DNA from: Ifrita kowaldi
Taxonomy: Eukaryota > Chordata > Aves > Passeriformes > Cinclosomatidae
Assembly (NCBI GenBank): GCA_013398055.1
Contig: VZRS01015037.1
Span: 51,769 to 115,768 of the forward strand
Direction of reading: 5' to 3'
DNA length: 64,000 nt
Both the position numbers and the translations under genes were made by a program. Below the pieces are notes generated by a model. That model ran no database searches. It was given only the letters and a program-made list of their open reading frames with translations, and was not told the origin of the DNA. Shown piece by piece: positions 34,281-47,335 of this stretch. Numbering within the stretch: position 1 is the stretch's first letter; every line of letters begins with the position of its first letter.

Positions 34281-37200
34281 TGTCATTTAACTCTGTCAAA
34301 TACGTTGTTTCTTACAAAAGCCTCTGAAACACCAGAGAAAAAGCCAAGCAGCAGCAGCTTGGACTTTGGTTTACAGCTCAGATAAAGCACCTCAGTGAAG
34401 TTGGGTTGTGACCCTTGCCAGCAATACAAATTAACCTGCAGACAGCTACTCCATCCTGCCAGCACAGCTCACACGTGTCAGCTGCTGCTCTCCTACTGTA
34501 ACGGTGCCTGAAAATCGTTCTTGAGGAGACCCACAGGGTCAGATAACCTGCCCAAAGCAGAGGCAGGGCAAGTGGAGGGAAGGGTCAGGCAAAGGAAATT
34601 AAAGGCTGAGGGGCTCCCAGGGAAATGTCAGTGATGGTGTCTCCCTCACACACTGCTAGTTGCAGAGCCCTGATTTGATCAGGTGTCTCTCTGGTTAGAC
34701 TTGGAAAGAGAGGTTTTCCCACGGGGGAACCAGGTTCCTGTCTCATTAACAGAAACAACATTTGAGAAGAAGTGAGAACCTGCACCAGGCTGAGTGTAAC
34801 CAGCTTTAGCTTGTGGGGACTTCTGAAGTCGGGAAATGTCAATTTTAAAATATGTTTTAAATCTGGAGGTGTTCTGACAAAGTTGACCACTCACCTTTGA
34901 AAGTGAATTTGAAGCACAGTTACCACATTTTGCCCTTTGAGACGCTTTGAAGGCACTTTGGTGGGTTGTATGCTCACATCAAAGTGAATTTCATTAGGAC
35001 CTGGATGCCTCATTCCCATATAAATTTTTAAAATCCCACTTCATTTATAACTAAAAATATCTCAGAGCAGTTTGTGTACTGGCTGGGCCTTTACAGGTGA
35101 GCTTTCTGCTTAAAACAAAATGTTCTGACAGACATGTGACATTATAGGCCAGGAAAACAGGAGACTAATTGAAACCCAGACCTTTAATTAGAGCTATACA
35201 CAGAAAAAACCGATCACTTTGAGATGCTCCTGCCAGTTGAAGAGAGAGCATGTTTTTAGAGCACTTAATGACATCTGATCCCTCCCCCCAGTTCTGACTC
35301 AGTAGTAATGGCAGCCTCCCCCTACCCAGAGATCTGAACACATTTGTTTTGTTTCAAGGAGAGTTACTGCAAATATTCAATGGGATATTCATATTCAAAG
35401 AGATGGCCACCAAATAGAGCAGTTACTAGGTCAAACAAATTGTCACTTCTATCATCCCTAATAATCCTTCCAATGCCACTGGCTCTTGCAATCTACTTGA
35501 GCAAAAATCCAGCTCTTCCCTCTCTTTATTCTGCGTCATCAGATAGTTGCCTCTATTTGTTCTTACCTCAGACTAATGCTGATTGTTTTCATACATCCTG
35601 TCTGAAGTGGCTGGAGTGGACTATTTTAGTGCTCTCTGCAGTGAGCATGGGCATTATTTTTTATTGTTTTTTAGAAAAAATAATCCCAGAAGTGATTTTA
35701 CTACATGAAGCTCTTAAAAATAGATCCTGCTGCAACACAAACAAAATGTCCTTTTCCATTTTGTTGCTAATGCCACCCTCTATCTAGCCATGCTTTTTTA
35801 TTCTGGTCTCTTGAATTTTCATTTGCACATCTCTCCAAGGAGAAGGAGAAACAAGCAGCATAAATGAAATGCAGTCATTGGTCTGACAAGCCTTTCTCCT
35901 CTCACTGTCTCAGTCCTAGCATCTTGCACTGCAAGCAGGTAAAAGTTGGCTTGAATTTTTCATAAAATCATGGAAAAAAAATATATACAACAGATTTCAA
36001 GTTCATTAGAATGTTATGAAAGAGGAAGAGGTTCTTCTGAGCTGGGAGGGAGAGAGGAAGAGAGATGCTCCACTTCCTAGAGAAGTCACTTTTAAAGATA
36101 AATGTGACAGGTTGGAGGAATTTAGTGTGTGCTGGTGTGAGATGAGGGAAAGCCAGTCACACATAAGGCAGCAGTGAAAGGATGGGGGCCTTATTACTGC
36201 CTGCTGTTTCTTAGGGGTTTTGACCTACAAAAACATCAGCATAGATACAGCCTGACACATTCAGTCCTTCAATCACGCTTTACATACGTTTTGCAGCCTA
36301 ATTACTATTTATCAAAGTAATAGACTTTAGCGCTGGGGCTTCCAAGAAATTCCCCAAACTCTGTCCACAGCATTTGTTCAAGCCATGCTTATTTGCCTTA
36401 CAGTGAGTACCTGTGCTCGGGGTGAGGCTTGTCAGCAGTGGGGGATTTCTGTGTGCTCCCAGTCCTTGCTCCCTCCCATCTCTGCTCAGTGACTGATTGC
36501 AGCTGGATGGGCGCTGGCAGTTCTGCCGGACTCTCACCCCACTGAATGACAGCCGCTTCCCACAGCAGTGCTTTCCTTTACAGAACTCTGCTGATTTTTT
36601 TGTCTGCTTCCCTAGCTCCCTCCTTTCTACCAACTCTGCCTTCAACATGAGAGAAGGCTTATGCAGCAGGCGTGTTCCCTGAACCTCAGCCTGCTGATAA
36701 GTCACCAAATTGCACCAGAGACACTTGCAAAATGCTTTCTGTGGCAGCCCGCGGGCAGCTGCTGCACTAAGGTGGCACATTCCCACTTGTCCTGCCAGCT
36801 TTGCGCTGCCCGGGTGACGAGTCTGCCTGTCGCCGTTCGTGCCTCTCACGTAGACAGGCGGTGGAGTGACCAAAGGTCAGAGGGCTGTGCTTCTGAGAGG
36901 GTGTCTGCAGCCCATCACCCCTCAGCTGGAGAACAGGGGTAACCTTGGCTGAGTGTCCTACACTTCAGAAGTATTTTCATTAAAAATGTTACACACTTGC
37001 TTTGAAGTACAGCTCGGGCAGGTGTCACAGATCTCTGTTCCTGAAGGGATTTCTCATCTCCCACCAGCCAGCACTGTTGGGGTACTTCTGTAAGAGAGGG
37101 GAGGCTGAATATTGGTCATATGAACCACACACATACATGCCCAAGTGTGCACACTAGGAGAGGGTCAAGAAAACAACCAAAAGAAGGTTGGTTTTATTTT

Positions 37201-38170
37201 CATTTTACTCTACGTTAATATTCTATCACTATTAGAGAGAAACCCCAAAAGAAACTTTTCAAAATAAAACTGCCAACAAGCTAGCCCAGGAATTGTGTAT
37301 ACACCTTTCCCTGAAAATCACTTTTGGCATCACAGAACATATTCATCTATAGCAAATTTCCAGAAAATTTCCCCCCTTGCAGAAAATAGTAGGCTCTGAA
37401 AATACTTTTAAAACTTTTTCTCATGGGGAAGAAAAAAAGCAGACAGGAAAACAGGAGTATTTTATCATGAAGCAGCACTGCCCCAAATCCACAAGGTTTA
37501 CACTAAGAAACTCCCCCAGCAGTGAGCCTGTAATTGTTTCTATGTCAGCCTGCCTTGCCTACCAACCCTTCTGAGATCTGGGCTATAGAGGTGACCTCCT
37601 AAATATGGCATGGTTTAATTATCCCACCCTCTCGAGCTTTGTGCAGGCACCTGTTCAAGAGGAGCACATGAAAGTCACCGGTTTTACATGCTGCCAGGGT
37701 ATGCCACGGTGTTCGTGCCAAGCTATGCTGGGGCCACCCCCGGGCAGAAGCCCTTTGTGGGGATTAGCCTGAGGAACCAAGGCATGGATCAGGCATCGCC
37801 CAAAGCCTGGCAATGGCAGGTGAAGCAAATTGGATTTATGAGAGCTGAACCCGTTTCTGTGACAAGAGCCATGACTCTCCTGTGGCTACCAGCATGGCTG
37901 TGCACTTCCCAAGCCTGCCTAGGTTCCCCAACAACCCTAAGAAGATTTGGGGTAATGGAAGGCATGGGGGTAGGTTGAAAAACTCTCTTGCACACAGCTG
38001 CTTTAATAAAGGGCTTAAAAAGAACAGAGGGACCATCTCAAATGGCAGTTTTTGAGCACACACAAGCTCATCCTACCCTTCTCTTGTCCCCCAGAGGCAG
38101 AGGAGTATTTCAGCCATGCTGGGAGCCAACTAGGTTCAGTGATGGGGCAGACAGAGACTGCTCTGCCAAC
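34281..38170. other. 3' flanking intergenic sequence, no gene recognised
   Basis: Non-coding sequence of mixed composition. The longest frames (35344-35787 +, 147 codons, hydrophobic and AT-rich; 36298-36873 -, 191 codons, overlapping a CpG-rich patch) have no recognisable domains, no supporting splice or promoter structure and no conserved features I can name. The small CpG-rich patch is at 36735-36870. Confidence 0.55.
36735..36870. other. Small CpG-rich patch
   Basis: Around ten CpG dinucleotides lie within about 135 bp ('cccgcggg', 'gtcgccgttcg' and others), in surroundings that are otherwise CpG-poor. It may be an orphan CpG island or an intergenic regulatory element. It lies inside the 191-codon minus-strand open frame, whose length its composition helps explain. 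Confidence 0.4.
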
Positions 38171-38340
38171 AAATACCTTGCCAACGAACTTCGTAAGAGC
38201 ATTAAACATTTTATCCACTAGGAAATAATGAAATTAAAAGAATAATCACCACTAAATGAAGGAGCCGTAACTCCATTGTCAGTTAATTTAATTGCCACAA
38301 TGAGCACACTGAGCTGTCAGTGACAAGTTTTATTGTAGTC
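38171..38340. promoter_or_regulatory. AT-rich homeodomain-site block, possible conserved non-coding element
   Basis: The stretch has several TAAT/ATTA cores including 'cagttaatttaattgcc', balanced composition and no repeat character. This resembles deeply conserved enhancers near developmental genes. Conservation cannot be measured here. Confidence 0.25.
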
Positions 38341-38607
38341 CCTTTCTAAAGAAAATGTTGCCAGACATTATCCAGATTTCACCTGTAGACCTCCCTCCAA
38401 GGGAGCAGATGAGGGTAACAAGCAGAAGACAAAAGACTGAGTCCAAGTGAACAAGGAGGAACATTTGCCAGGGGACAGGCATAAGTTTAAGATTGCAGAA
38501 GCATGGCTGGGGAGAATGAAAATGAAGACACAACCGAGGCAGTTGAAATAGATTATCATGGCCTATGCTAAAGAAAAGACCAGGACAGCAATATAGTTAC
38601 TATTCCC

Positions 38608-38630
38608 TTTTTTTTTTTTTTTTTTTTTTT
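38608..38630. repeat. Poly(T) run, 23 nt
   Basis: This is the longest homopolymer in the window, 23 uninterrupted T. Nothing upstream or downstream was recognised as a retroposed gene on the minus strand. The length may be unreliable because of sequencing slippage. Confidence 0.92.
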
Positions 38631-39154
38631 GTGGGCTTCAGTAACTTTTTAGTTTTGCTAACCACTTTTTAAGGAAGAAATGGAGGTGCCCTTCCCACCT
38701 CAATACCATATAGTATCACCACTCTCATTTTCTAGGGTACACCATTAAAGGACTTATAAGAACCAGATTATCTTTTATTGCAGGGACAGGGGCTTCTATT
38801 CCTTTGATGTAAGTAGATGAAAACCTACACCACGGATGCCCATCTCCTTGGATGTGAGTCTGGGTGATGTCAAAGGTCGGTTCACTTCCTGAGCAAAATG
38901 TAAATAAAACACTCCCATTTTATCTGTGTACACACTCCCAGGAGACAACATATATGAGCCAGTTTAGATGTCAGTTTGCAGTGGGTAGAAGTAATTCTCT
39001 GCTCGGAAGGAAATTTTGCATAGCTTTAAAAGCTGGTGTGAGTCCAGGATAAAACCGGGAAGTGAGTACCCTATTAGAAAATTCGGGTTTTAGACAAAAA
39101 TAGCTTTTCAAGAGACACGTCAGCTGGCAGATGAATCCAGACGGAGCCTTTTTG

Positions 39155-39167
39155 CCGCTAGGTGGTG
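39155..39167 (+). promoter_or_regulatory. CTCF-like motif
   Basis: CCGCTAGGTGGTG matches 11 of 13 positions of the CTCF core CCASYAGRKGGCR. The two mismatches are G for A at position 3, a common natural variant, and T for C at position 12. It sits in a slightly CpG-enriched stretch about 5 kb past the ZNF365 end, a plausible boundary position. Binding is inferred only. Confidence 0.35.
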
Positions 39168-39518
39168 ATGGCTGACAATGAATGGGTGCAGGACGCTCAG
39201 CTCCTCTCTCGCCTCACCGGATCGGCTCACACTCCCTCACTATTCCCGTCCCCTCGGGGGCAGTGCCCTGCTGTAACCAGAGACAGACCACTCCATCTAA
39301 CCCCAGCCTAATGAACACTTTAATTAGAGGACTTGACTAAATACATGGAAGCGTCATTTAATTAACTGGAAATGGTGAAGGAAGAGGAGACCAAGAATCT
39401 ACACGCTGCAGTTGGTCACTTGCAATGGGATGCTAGCAACAAAAGTAGTATCAGTAGCTGAGCCAATCTCAAAATCACACCAACTGAACATAAATGATCA
39501 AAATTTGTTTTTCCGACA

Positions 39519-39835
39519 GAGCCAAATCTGCACAACATCCACCCCAGACCCCTGGCAAAAAGCAGGGTTTTCGGAACAGTGGCCGAAGGCAGAGGTGCCG
39601 GTCAGGCTGTGAAGTGGAAGGAATACAGGACGCGGAGATGAAAGCCTTGCTGCCAGAAGAGGCCAAGCCACACCTCGCCGGCGCTGTTCCAGCGGCACCC
39701 GGACAGCAGCTGTCCACCCACAGGCCCCTTGGGCTGCGGGACCCCCGTGCAGCCACCCTGGTGCAGGGCCATACCCTCCCTACAGCGCGCCAGAGCAGCC
39801 CCATCGTCCCTTCCACAGCCCAGCCCCCTCCCTGA
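39519..39835. other. CpG-enriched segment with open frames on both strands
   Basis: From about 39600 to 39800 CpG and G+C rise. Overlapping frames of 113 codons (39494-39835 +) and 113 codons (39475-39816 -) are open. A pyrimidine-rich acceptor-like sequence ('tgtttttccgacag') ends at about 39520 and the + frame continues past it, so an alternative terminal exon is conceivable. The peptide is low-complexity and not recognised. Composition alone could keep both frames open, so no gene is called. Confidence 0.25.
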
Positions 39836-41344
39836 GCTTAGCAGCTACTACCCTTCCTATTAAGCACGTGATATTCTGCTTCCTCATAACCCTAATTAAG
39901 AGGCTTTATTCTTATTCTAGAAATGAAGTACACTTGAAACAAAATAGCAATTTTCTTTTACAAAATGATGACTTTCTCAAAGACATAAGAGGACTAATGC
40001 ACTCGGCAGCAGCTAATGACGGCATGCCAAAAGGTCCTTTGCTTTTAGTGTGCACCCATGTGCTTCCTGCTGCTCTGCCATGGCCCACGTGTTAGAATCT
40101 ACTGAAGACCACCCCAGCCAGTCCAGGTACCCCTGAAAAAGGGGCTCACAAGGACCTTGAAACTTCACAGGGAGATGGCTTCATCCCACAGCATGTGCTG
40201 CAGCAAGGAGCTTTGCTGCCAGGGCAGAAAGCCATAGGAAAAGGAAGGGAGAGGGAGGGCATTCGGATCGCAAGTGGGTGAGACCCATGGCAAGGGATGT
40301 TCCCTGCAGTCCCGTGCCTGGTGGGGTCCTGCTCAGGCCCAGGGGGATGCAAAATGACCAAATCCATGGCAAAGCTCAGCTAGGAGAGGTATTAACCTCC
40401 CTAACGCTGAATTCAATGTATCCATTAGACCTCTCACTATTAATCTGATCAGTTCAACATGTACAAGCCTGACAATTGGCTGTCTCCTGCCCCGAGGAAG
40501 GTCTTGGGGGGCTTTATGGTTGCAAATATATTATACAGGTCTATTTTTTCCTAAACAGCATTAGATGATCCAAAAAAAAAGTTGTAATCCATCTGGCATA
40601 GCTCCTCTTTCACTCCAGAAAGGACTCCCATTCTTTCTTGGATTGTTTCAAGGGCAGCCCTGCCTTTCTGCACCTCACCCACCAGTGCCCAAGGAGGGAG
40701 ACAGGCCTGCCTGGTTGAAGTCACCAGTCACCCATGAGCAGTGCCAGAGTGACACACTGGTACAAAAGCAGTATTCGCCACTCTCAGAGCAATCCACGAG
40801 CAGAAATTTGTTTTGATGAAACATTAGTAATTTCAGATAACAACAAATTGGTACAAATCCCATATTCACATAAATTACCAGCTTTGAATAGTTGACCCAC
40901 TTTATAGATGATCTTGGCACAAAATCTTGACTCTGAAATTTGAGGCAGATTGCTTTCAGTTTGGCCAACTTGGAAAGAAAGTAATGAAAAATATGTTAAT
41001 ACAGGGCTCAGAATGAGGGCTTCTTTTCACTTGAACGAAAACTGTCTTGTTCTTCTTGCAGCAATACAGGGACTAAAATCTTCTGCAAGTGTCCTGTTTA
41101 GATTATCTGCAGGTAATTTAGGTTGGAAATAAATTCTGGTGACGGACACAGCTCAAACCTGTCATTTGAGTACTGTCCTATGAGTGTGGCAAATGCTGCT
41201 CCCTCTGCTGCCGTACTCCAAACCCAGTATTTCAGAGCTCCATGAAGGGACTGTTCTACCCATTGTGTGGGGCAGTGCACACATTTCTGAGGACTGCATC
41301 TAAGAAGAAAGGTTAACCACTCCATGCCTGGGTAAACCTACTTA

Positions 41345-41445
41345 TATATTCATGATCGAGTAGGTGGAATCCCTGCCTATGGCAGGGGGGTTGAAACTAT
41401 ATGATCCTTAGGGTCCCTTACAACCAAAACCCTTCTACGATTTTC
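41345..41445 (+). mobile_element. CR1 LINE 3' tail fragment
   Basis: The order 'gtaggtggaatccctgccta', 'tggcaggggggttgaaacta', 'tatgatccttagggtccctt', 'acaacc', 'ccttctacgatttt' follows the last ~90 bp of avian CR1 elements, in + orientation. It is heavily 5'-truncated and non-coding. Confidence 0.88.
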
Positions 41446-44400
41446 ACTTCTAGAACATAAAACACTGAAGTGTTTCTAATGTGAATTAACCTCCCAAATC
41501 TCTAGGACCACAAGCCCTTGATGTTTAACAAGCCTGTGCAACTGTTGCAGGGTTGTGTGGGCTGTCCTACACCTTCAAGGAGCCACAGCAAATCTCACTA
41601 TTGCTGGTTTCTCCTTGTAGATTTTGAAACTGGAGCTATAAATTTTGGCTGTAAACCCTGTTTAAATACATGATTTCTTTATGAAAGTATGGGCTAGTGG
41701 GAAAGTTAAGCCATATTCTAGGGATGTTACAAATGAATCAGAACAGTAGATCTGTATCGCAAGTTGGCCAAAAAAGTCAGCTGAGCATCTGAAAATAGTC
41801 TAAGCCAACACCAGCTTGCACTAGAAAATAAAACTCAGTCTTCTGGAGACGAAACTCTAGTCCATCACCCAATCCTTCTCTAAAAGGATACCAAGATCCA
41901 TCATTGTGTCTTCCCCTCTCACCTCCAACTTTAAAGAAATATGCCATAAAGTTACAAGCTGTCAGCAAACTTTTACCTTCACTCTTGTGCTGAGGATTCA
42001 GTTCAAACCCCAATGCAAACTTTTAATCAGCAACAACACTCATGCAGTATGTAGAAAAACCTTTTGTTTTTAATAACACACAGAAAGGGGACTGAGAGCA
42101 AAGCCATTGATTCACTGTAACAGAGCAGCATGTCTGTTTTACAAGTGTATAATTTCTGGTTGGTAAAGATTTGAGGTGATGGAATATAAGCAGACAACTC
42201 CCAGGTAACCAGAAAGGAGAACTACACACAAAAGGCAGGTCTAATATTCAGAATACCTGCAGACATTAACAATGTAATCCTGTCACTAATCATAGCTTGT
42301 AATGAACTGTGGCAATGGGGTTCTTGGAAATTGGATGGACTCACATAGCTTGTTATTTTAAATAAATACCATAATTGGTATGAAATCCCAGCAACTAACA
42401 TATGAAAAACAGAATGAACTACTAGTCTTTTATGGGACAGAAAGAATTATCCATAGCTATCCAAAGGCTAGTTTGGCTTTCATATACTTACATGTGAATT
42501 TTACATCATCTTGCCTCCAACTCTTTGTAAAACGTAGAGGTTTTGTTAGTAGTGTTTAAGCTAACTGCAGGTATTCTAGGCTTAGATTGTGTGGGATGGA
42601 AAGAAATACTAGTCTTTTGCTTAAAAGGAGAGAAAAAGTAGATTTATATTGATTAAAGGAGAACAAGGTGAAGAAGCATGTATAAGCAATGGCATTATGA
42701 AAATCTTAATATCAGATTCTAGAGGAGAGAACTACAGATATTTCTTTTCTTACGATAGATAGATCCAGTCCTGATCCAACAAGGAAAATTCAGTTGATCT
42801 CACCCGCAAACCCCCAAGGAGGCTCTGCGGGAGCTACCCCTGCACACAGGCAAGCCAATGTCCTACAGACGTGTGCTGCTTATGGAGCCACAGTATTTCA
42901 AGAGGTACAAGAAGACTCCTGTGTTATGGCAGTGTCCCTACTGCTCCTCCTGACTTCACATCTGATGCCCCGAAGGAGAGGCAGGGAGTGTCAGGAAGCC
43001 TGGCTCCTGCCACTTGCCCCCCTGACAGGTCATCACCATTCTCTGTTTCACTTCCCCCACTCACAAAAATAGAATAACAACTTCTCCTTTGAACACTTTC
43101 AGCCCTTTTGATGGCAGTTGCTGCAATTACGACATTATCATTGCAGGATATTAGATAAGTTTCATTACTCTGTGGTGGAGTGTCCAGGTGAGCAATTTGT
43201 CCGTTTTACAAACAGAGATATTGAGATGCTAGCACAGTAAATTGCCATAAGAATGGGAAAAATAGATTATTCACTTTTGTTTTCCTCTCTTAGCATCTAC
43301 CAAAGGCTCATGGCAGTACAGAGGGCCCATTCTAAGAGCTGCCTTAAATTTCAAGTGTGCTCACTCATCTTAAAGAAACTTATGATACCTCTCTGTTGAA
43401 CACTGTATGCATTTTCAACTTCTGAAACTGACATCAACTCCAGTGCTTCGCAGAGACCTGCCAGCAGCTGGCAGCGAGCTGGCTGCTCCCTCTGCCAAAG
43501 AGGATTAATGCCGAATAATGCTGACTGGAGGCAGAAGACCTAATTCTATTTCTAGACATACTAGTATAAAACCAAAGTGAGTAATGTTGTCTACAAAAGC
43601 CGGGTGCAGTGGCGTAAAAGGATTGCAGTTGGAGAGTATCAGGCTCAGAGGAATTGATGGCATATTTTTTCAAGGACATACATGTTCAGAAACTAATAGA
43701 AATGCTACATTTGCTATAAAGATTTCCAGTGGAAAAGAAACACTACTTCCAATTATCCTACCTCATGCGAATAATGTAAGTAGGACACATTTAAATTTGT
43801 TTAATGGCTACCCAAAAAAATTATTTACAATTTGTAAGGTGATATGCCCTTAACCGTTAGGGGTAGCATATGATTTCATTAGCAGCAAAACAGGCAAAAT
43901 ATACTGCCAGCAAAAATCCCTGTTTCCCCCCGCCAACAAAAGTTATCCTAACCCCTTGTATTAGAATAGTTGCAGTAGGAAAAGGCCTCTAGGAGGTTTA
44001 TTTGGATTTTGCTGGTTCATTTTGGTTTTACAGAATAGGAGACATTTCCCAGTCTACTGTGTATCATTTGTCTTTAGGCAACCAGAACCCTTCCAAAGCA
44101 TGAGGAGGGCAGGCAGGACTCAGGCAGGTGCAGCACTCCCAGGGGTCTTACAGGTCACCCCAGCTCCCCTGGCATGTTCAGGCCACAGAGCGTCATCCTG
44201 ACCCATGTAAGTGTCTCCATTACACAGAGCAATTGCACTGGTAGTAGGGATGAGGCTGGGATGACCATTCTGGAGGCAGCAGCTGATGGGGTTAGCATCT
44301 AGAATCATCTGGACCACATTCTCCCTTAGATTTTTTTTCTGGAGCTTTTCAAGGAAAACACTGTTTTCTGAATTTACTGAGATTTAATTGCCTTTTTTTG

Positions 44401-46710
44401 AACTGCTACAAGATGAGAAGCTGTCTTCAGCATGCCCTGGCCAGCAGGGAGAAGTCGTACCCCTGGCCAAGTTCTTCTCTGACCTTCGTTGTTCCCTAGG
44501 GCAGGGCAAGACACTCACAGCACTGCTGATTCTGTGCATGAGATGGGACTGTACACACGGCCACTAGGTTACAAATTCAGGCTGCTTGCCCAACACAGCT
44601 GGGAGGAGCTGCTGTACGGGCTGAGACTGCGGGGACAGGGACTCCAGTTTTGCGCTCACTGTGCTTTATACCAAGGAGGCAGCCATCCTCTGGTAGCCCA
44701 GATTTTGGGACAAAGCAGAAGTAGCTGAGTGTCAGTCTGGATCTGAAGAGGCACGCTGATTTGCCTGTAAACCAGCAAATGATTTTGGTGGTACTTCGCA
44801 GTGACCCTTTCCTACTGGTAAACTAAACCTAAATACTTTATTTCTTCAGTTTCTTCTCATGGATCAGGGGTGGGCTCAGTCAAGGACAGATGACAGATTC
44901 TGTGGCAAAGCAGGGCAGAGGGCCTAATGCCAAATCTCATCCAAACCTCACAGTGCAGCCTCACAGACTTGCCATGAATGTGCTGATCCCCACACCCTGA
45001 GCAACTACCACAGAGTGTGGGATGTGAAACTTTGTCTTCCCTTCCCCACCCCCCCAAATACTCTCAGTATCAGGAAATTAATAAAAATGAGTAAAATAAA
45101 GGAATACACAAAGGACTACAAATATCCCCTTTGTTGTATCTGATTTGGACCTGGAGTGTTTCCCAGCTTCAGTCTAGCCACTCGATAATCTGAAGTGGGG
45201 AATGCTACATAAATTACTCATTATTCCCACCAGATGAGCTGTCAAAGACTGCGGAAACCAGTTCATGTTCACCTCACCTCTCTCTCCTTGCTCTTTGCTG
45301 TTACTTTCCACTCTGTTAAGCTCTGTTGCTAAACAGTTTTGTCTCAAGACGCTAAAAGAGACAAAGAAAGAAGGAAAGAAATAAAGAAACCCTCCACAGG
45401 CATCCTGTAGCTATACTTTTGAACAAAAATCCAGAAGGACACAATGAAAGCCAAAGCAATTGTTCTTCCTCCGTGAACTCATCATTACACCCCACAGATG
45501 TCAAACAGCCTTCACAGCCTCTGCCTGCCTGGGGTTACCACCAGTACAGATGCAGGTATCCAGCCCAAAGACTCCAGGAAAAACACAGGTTAAACTCCCC
45601 TCTTGTCAGAGGTGATCCCTGAGAAAAGTAAAGGCAGCTCTGGGGCAGTTTGTGCATTTCTTGAGTTGCAGCTACTTGTAGTTATTTTCAAAGCAAATCA
45701 CAAATGTCATAGTATTGCATAAATGCAGAGTCCTACTGCTTTGCTGCAGCTTCTGCTCATCATGTCTAGGAGCTCCATCCTCCAGGCCACTAAGCCCAGA
45801 ACTTGGCACCACAACTAAAGTAACACCTCATTTTGATTTTTCTAAATTAGTCATTATTATTAGATGTTTCCAACCAGTTGCCAGAACCTATATTTCTGCC
45901 TGACCCTCATCCCTAAGGTTTTGTGTTTGTTGTTGCTTCCATGTTGCAGACAGCACAAGTGGCAGAGCACTATTGCTCTTGAAAAGGATGTTTTTACATA
46001 TGGCTCTACCCCAAACACCTGGAAGTACTTGTAGCCCTGGAAAGGCAAGCCCAGATACTGGGTGGCCCTGGAAAGGCAAATGTCATTTCAAGTTAACAAA
46101 TGCTTCCTGTCATTGCTTTTGGGCCAGACCAAAGCCCTGGAGTGAGCCATGCCTAGGGTTAGGAGAGAAAAAATTCAAACCCAGGCTGAAATCTGGAACC
46201 TCAAGTCTCTCTTGCAATATCTTGATGTTTCCAACACACCGCTGGCCGGCACAGCTCGACACAAACTGATGCTGGTTTGCTGTGCTGCACGACACCAGAC
46301 AACACTTCCAATTTCCCTGCAACTGCAGCACAGTGCATTACTCTCTAATGCCATAGGCTCCACGCCCTGCAGCGAAGGGCATTCAGCACTGTCAGGAACC
46401 ACATCAGCCCCCTCCAGCTGGAAGGCAGAGAGAATCCCAGGACTCAGTGAAAAGCCTGGAGGCTAGGGGTTCAACGCAGTACTAAATCCCTTAGGGCAGT
46501 GGCAGTAACACCCAAGCCAGGAGAGAACCCTATATCTCCCTGTCTCACCAGCACAATCGTTATAAAACCACCAAGTGATGGCTGGAGCTGCATTACTCTC
46601 TTTTTCTCAGTATAGATGTGGCAGCCAAGTGTGGACATCAGTTTGCTTTGACTCCACCATGATCCGGCTGGATGTGTGACAGCTCCAAAATATGCAGGAT
46701 CAAAGAAAAA
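41446..46710. other. Intergenic sequence, no gene recognised
   Basis: Mixed AT-rich sequence. A purine-rich GAAA-type stretch occurs at 45356-45388. A 15-bp direct repeat lies at 46034-46079. Open frames are short with no domain signatures. Confidence 0.6.
46034..46079. repeat. 15-bp direct repeat, 31-bp period
   Basis: 'gccctggaaaggcaa' occurs exactly at 46034-46048 and 46065-46079. This is probably a short local duplication. No transposon ends were seen. Confidence 0.75.
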
Positions 46711-46790
46711 CAGGGTTGAAAAGGCCCCACAGAGATCATTTACTCCAGTCCCTCATCCCCAAGGCAGGATCGATTTTCCCCTCATCATTC
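46711..46790 (-). mobile_element. Probable CR1 tail fragment, reverse orientation
   Basis: 'cagggttgaaaaggccccac', 'agagatcatttactccagtc', 'cctcatccccaaggcaggat' resembles the reverse complement of the CR1 tail ('gggttggaa.ggacct..agatcatctagtccaac'). It is more diverged than the other CR1 copies, and both ends are unclear. Confidence 0.6.
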
Positions 46791-47029
46791 TTGGCAGACT
46801 GAAAAATAGAGAAGAATAAAGAAACCAAACTTCAGGGAACTGGGGTTCAGCTAAGTATAACAACAACAGTGTAGTCTGAACAGGAATAAGGCTGAATGCA
46901 CTTATTCTAGAAAACCATGCCACAAAATCAGTGTCAGGAACTTGACTTTATTCTTTTCTAAAATAAACAAACAAATCTGGAAGCTTTAAAATCCAGGGTA
47001 TGGGTTGAGAATTATTTCATAATCCTTAG

Positions 47030-47335
47030 TCACCTAACATAGTCAACCACTGAAGAAACGCATCATATCACATCCTAATAAACAGTATGCAAATATTTTT
47101 GCAATCTAATGCTAATGATATCAAATATTATTAATATGTCATTTAGCACACTATTGTAAAAATTACATTTAACTATGTATTAACTGGAGTTGTAGCAAAT
47201 GATGTATTTAGCTAATTGTATGCAATTAAATTAGAATTAAAAACGGGATGTTTCATAATCTTCTTTGCTTTTCACTAAAAATCTAAGCAGGGAATTCAAT
47301 AAATGAAAGCTGCTGGAAAATCATGTGAAACATCA
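47030..47335. promoter_or_regulatory. AT-rich block with perfect POU octamer, possible enhancer
   Basis: A perfect octamer ATGCAAAT lies at 47087-47094. It is accompanied by 'tgctaatgatatcaaat', 'attattaatatg', 'tagctaattgtatgcaatta' and other TAAT cores, without simple-repeat or transposon character. This composition is typical of conserved developmental enhancers. Function and conservation are inferred. Confidence 0.35.

Noticed and set aside
35344..35787. 147-codon hydrophobic + strand frame
   Set aside because: AT-rich DNA readily encodes Leu/Ile/Phe runs. No recognisable membrane-protein family, promoter or splice sites; plausible length by chance in 64 kb.
36298..36873. 191-codon minus-strand open frame
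   Set aside because: No domain, signal peptide or splice context. Its length is helped by a CpG-rich patch, and an opposite-strand frame is also open. Treated as chance.
38608..38630. Poly(T) as the tail of a minus-strand processed pseudogene
   Set aside because: The sequence to the right, which would be the retrocopy body on the minus strand, shows no recognisable gene-derived reading frame.
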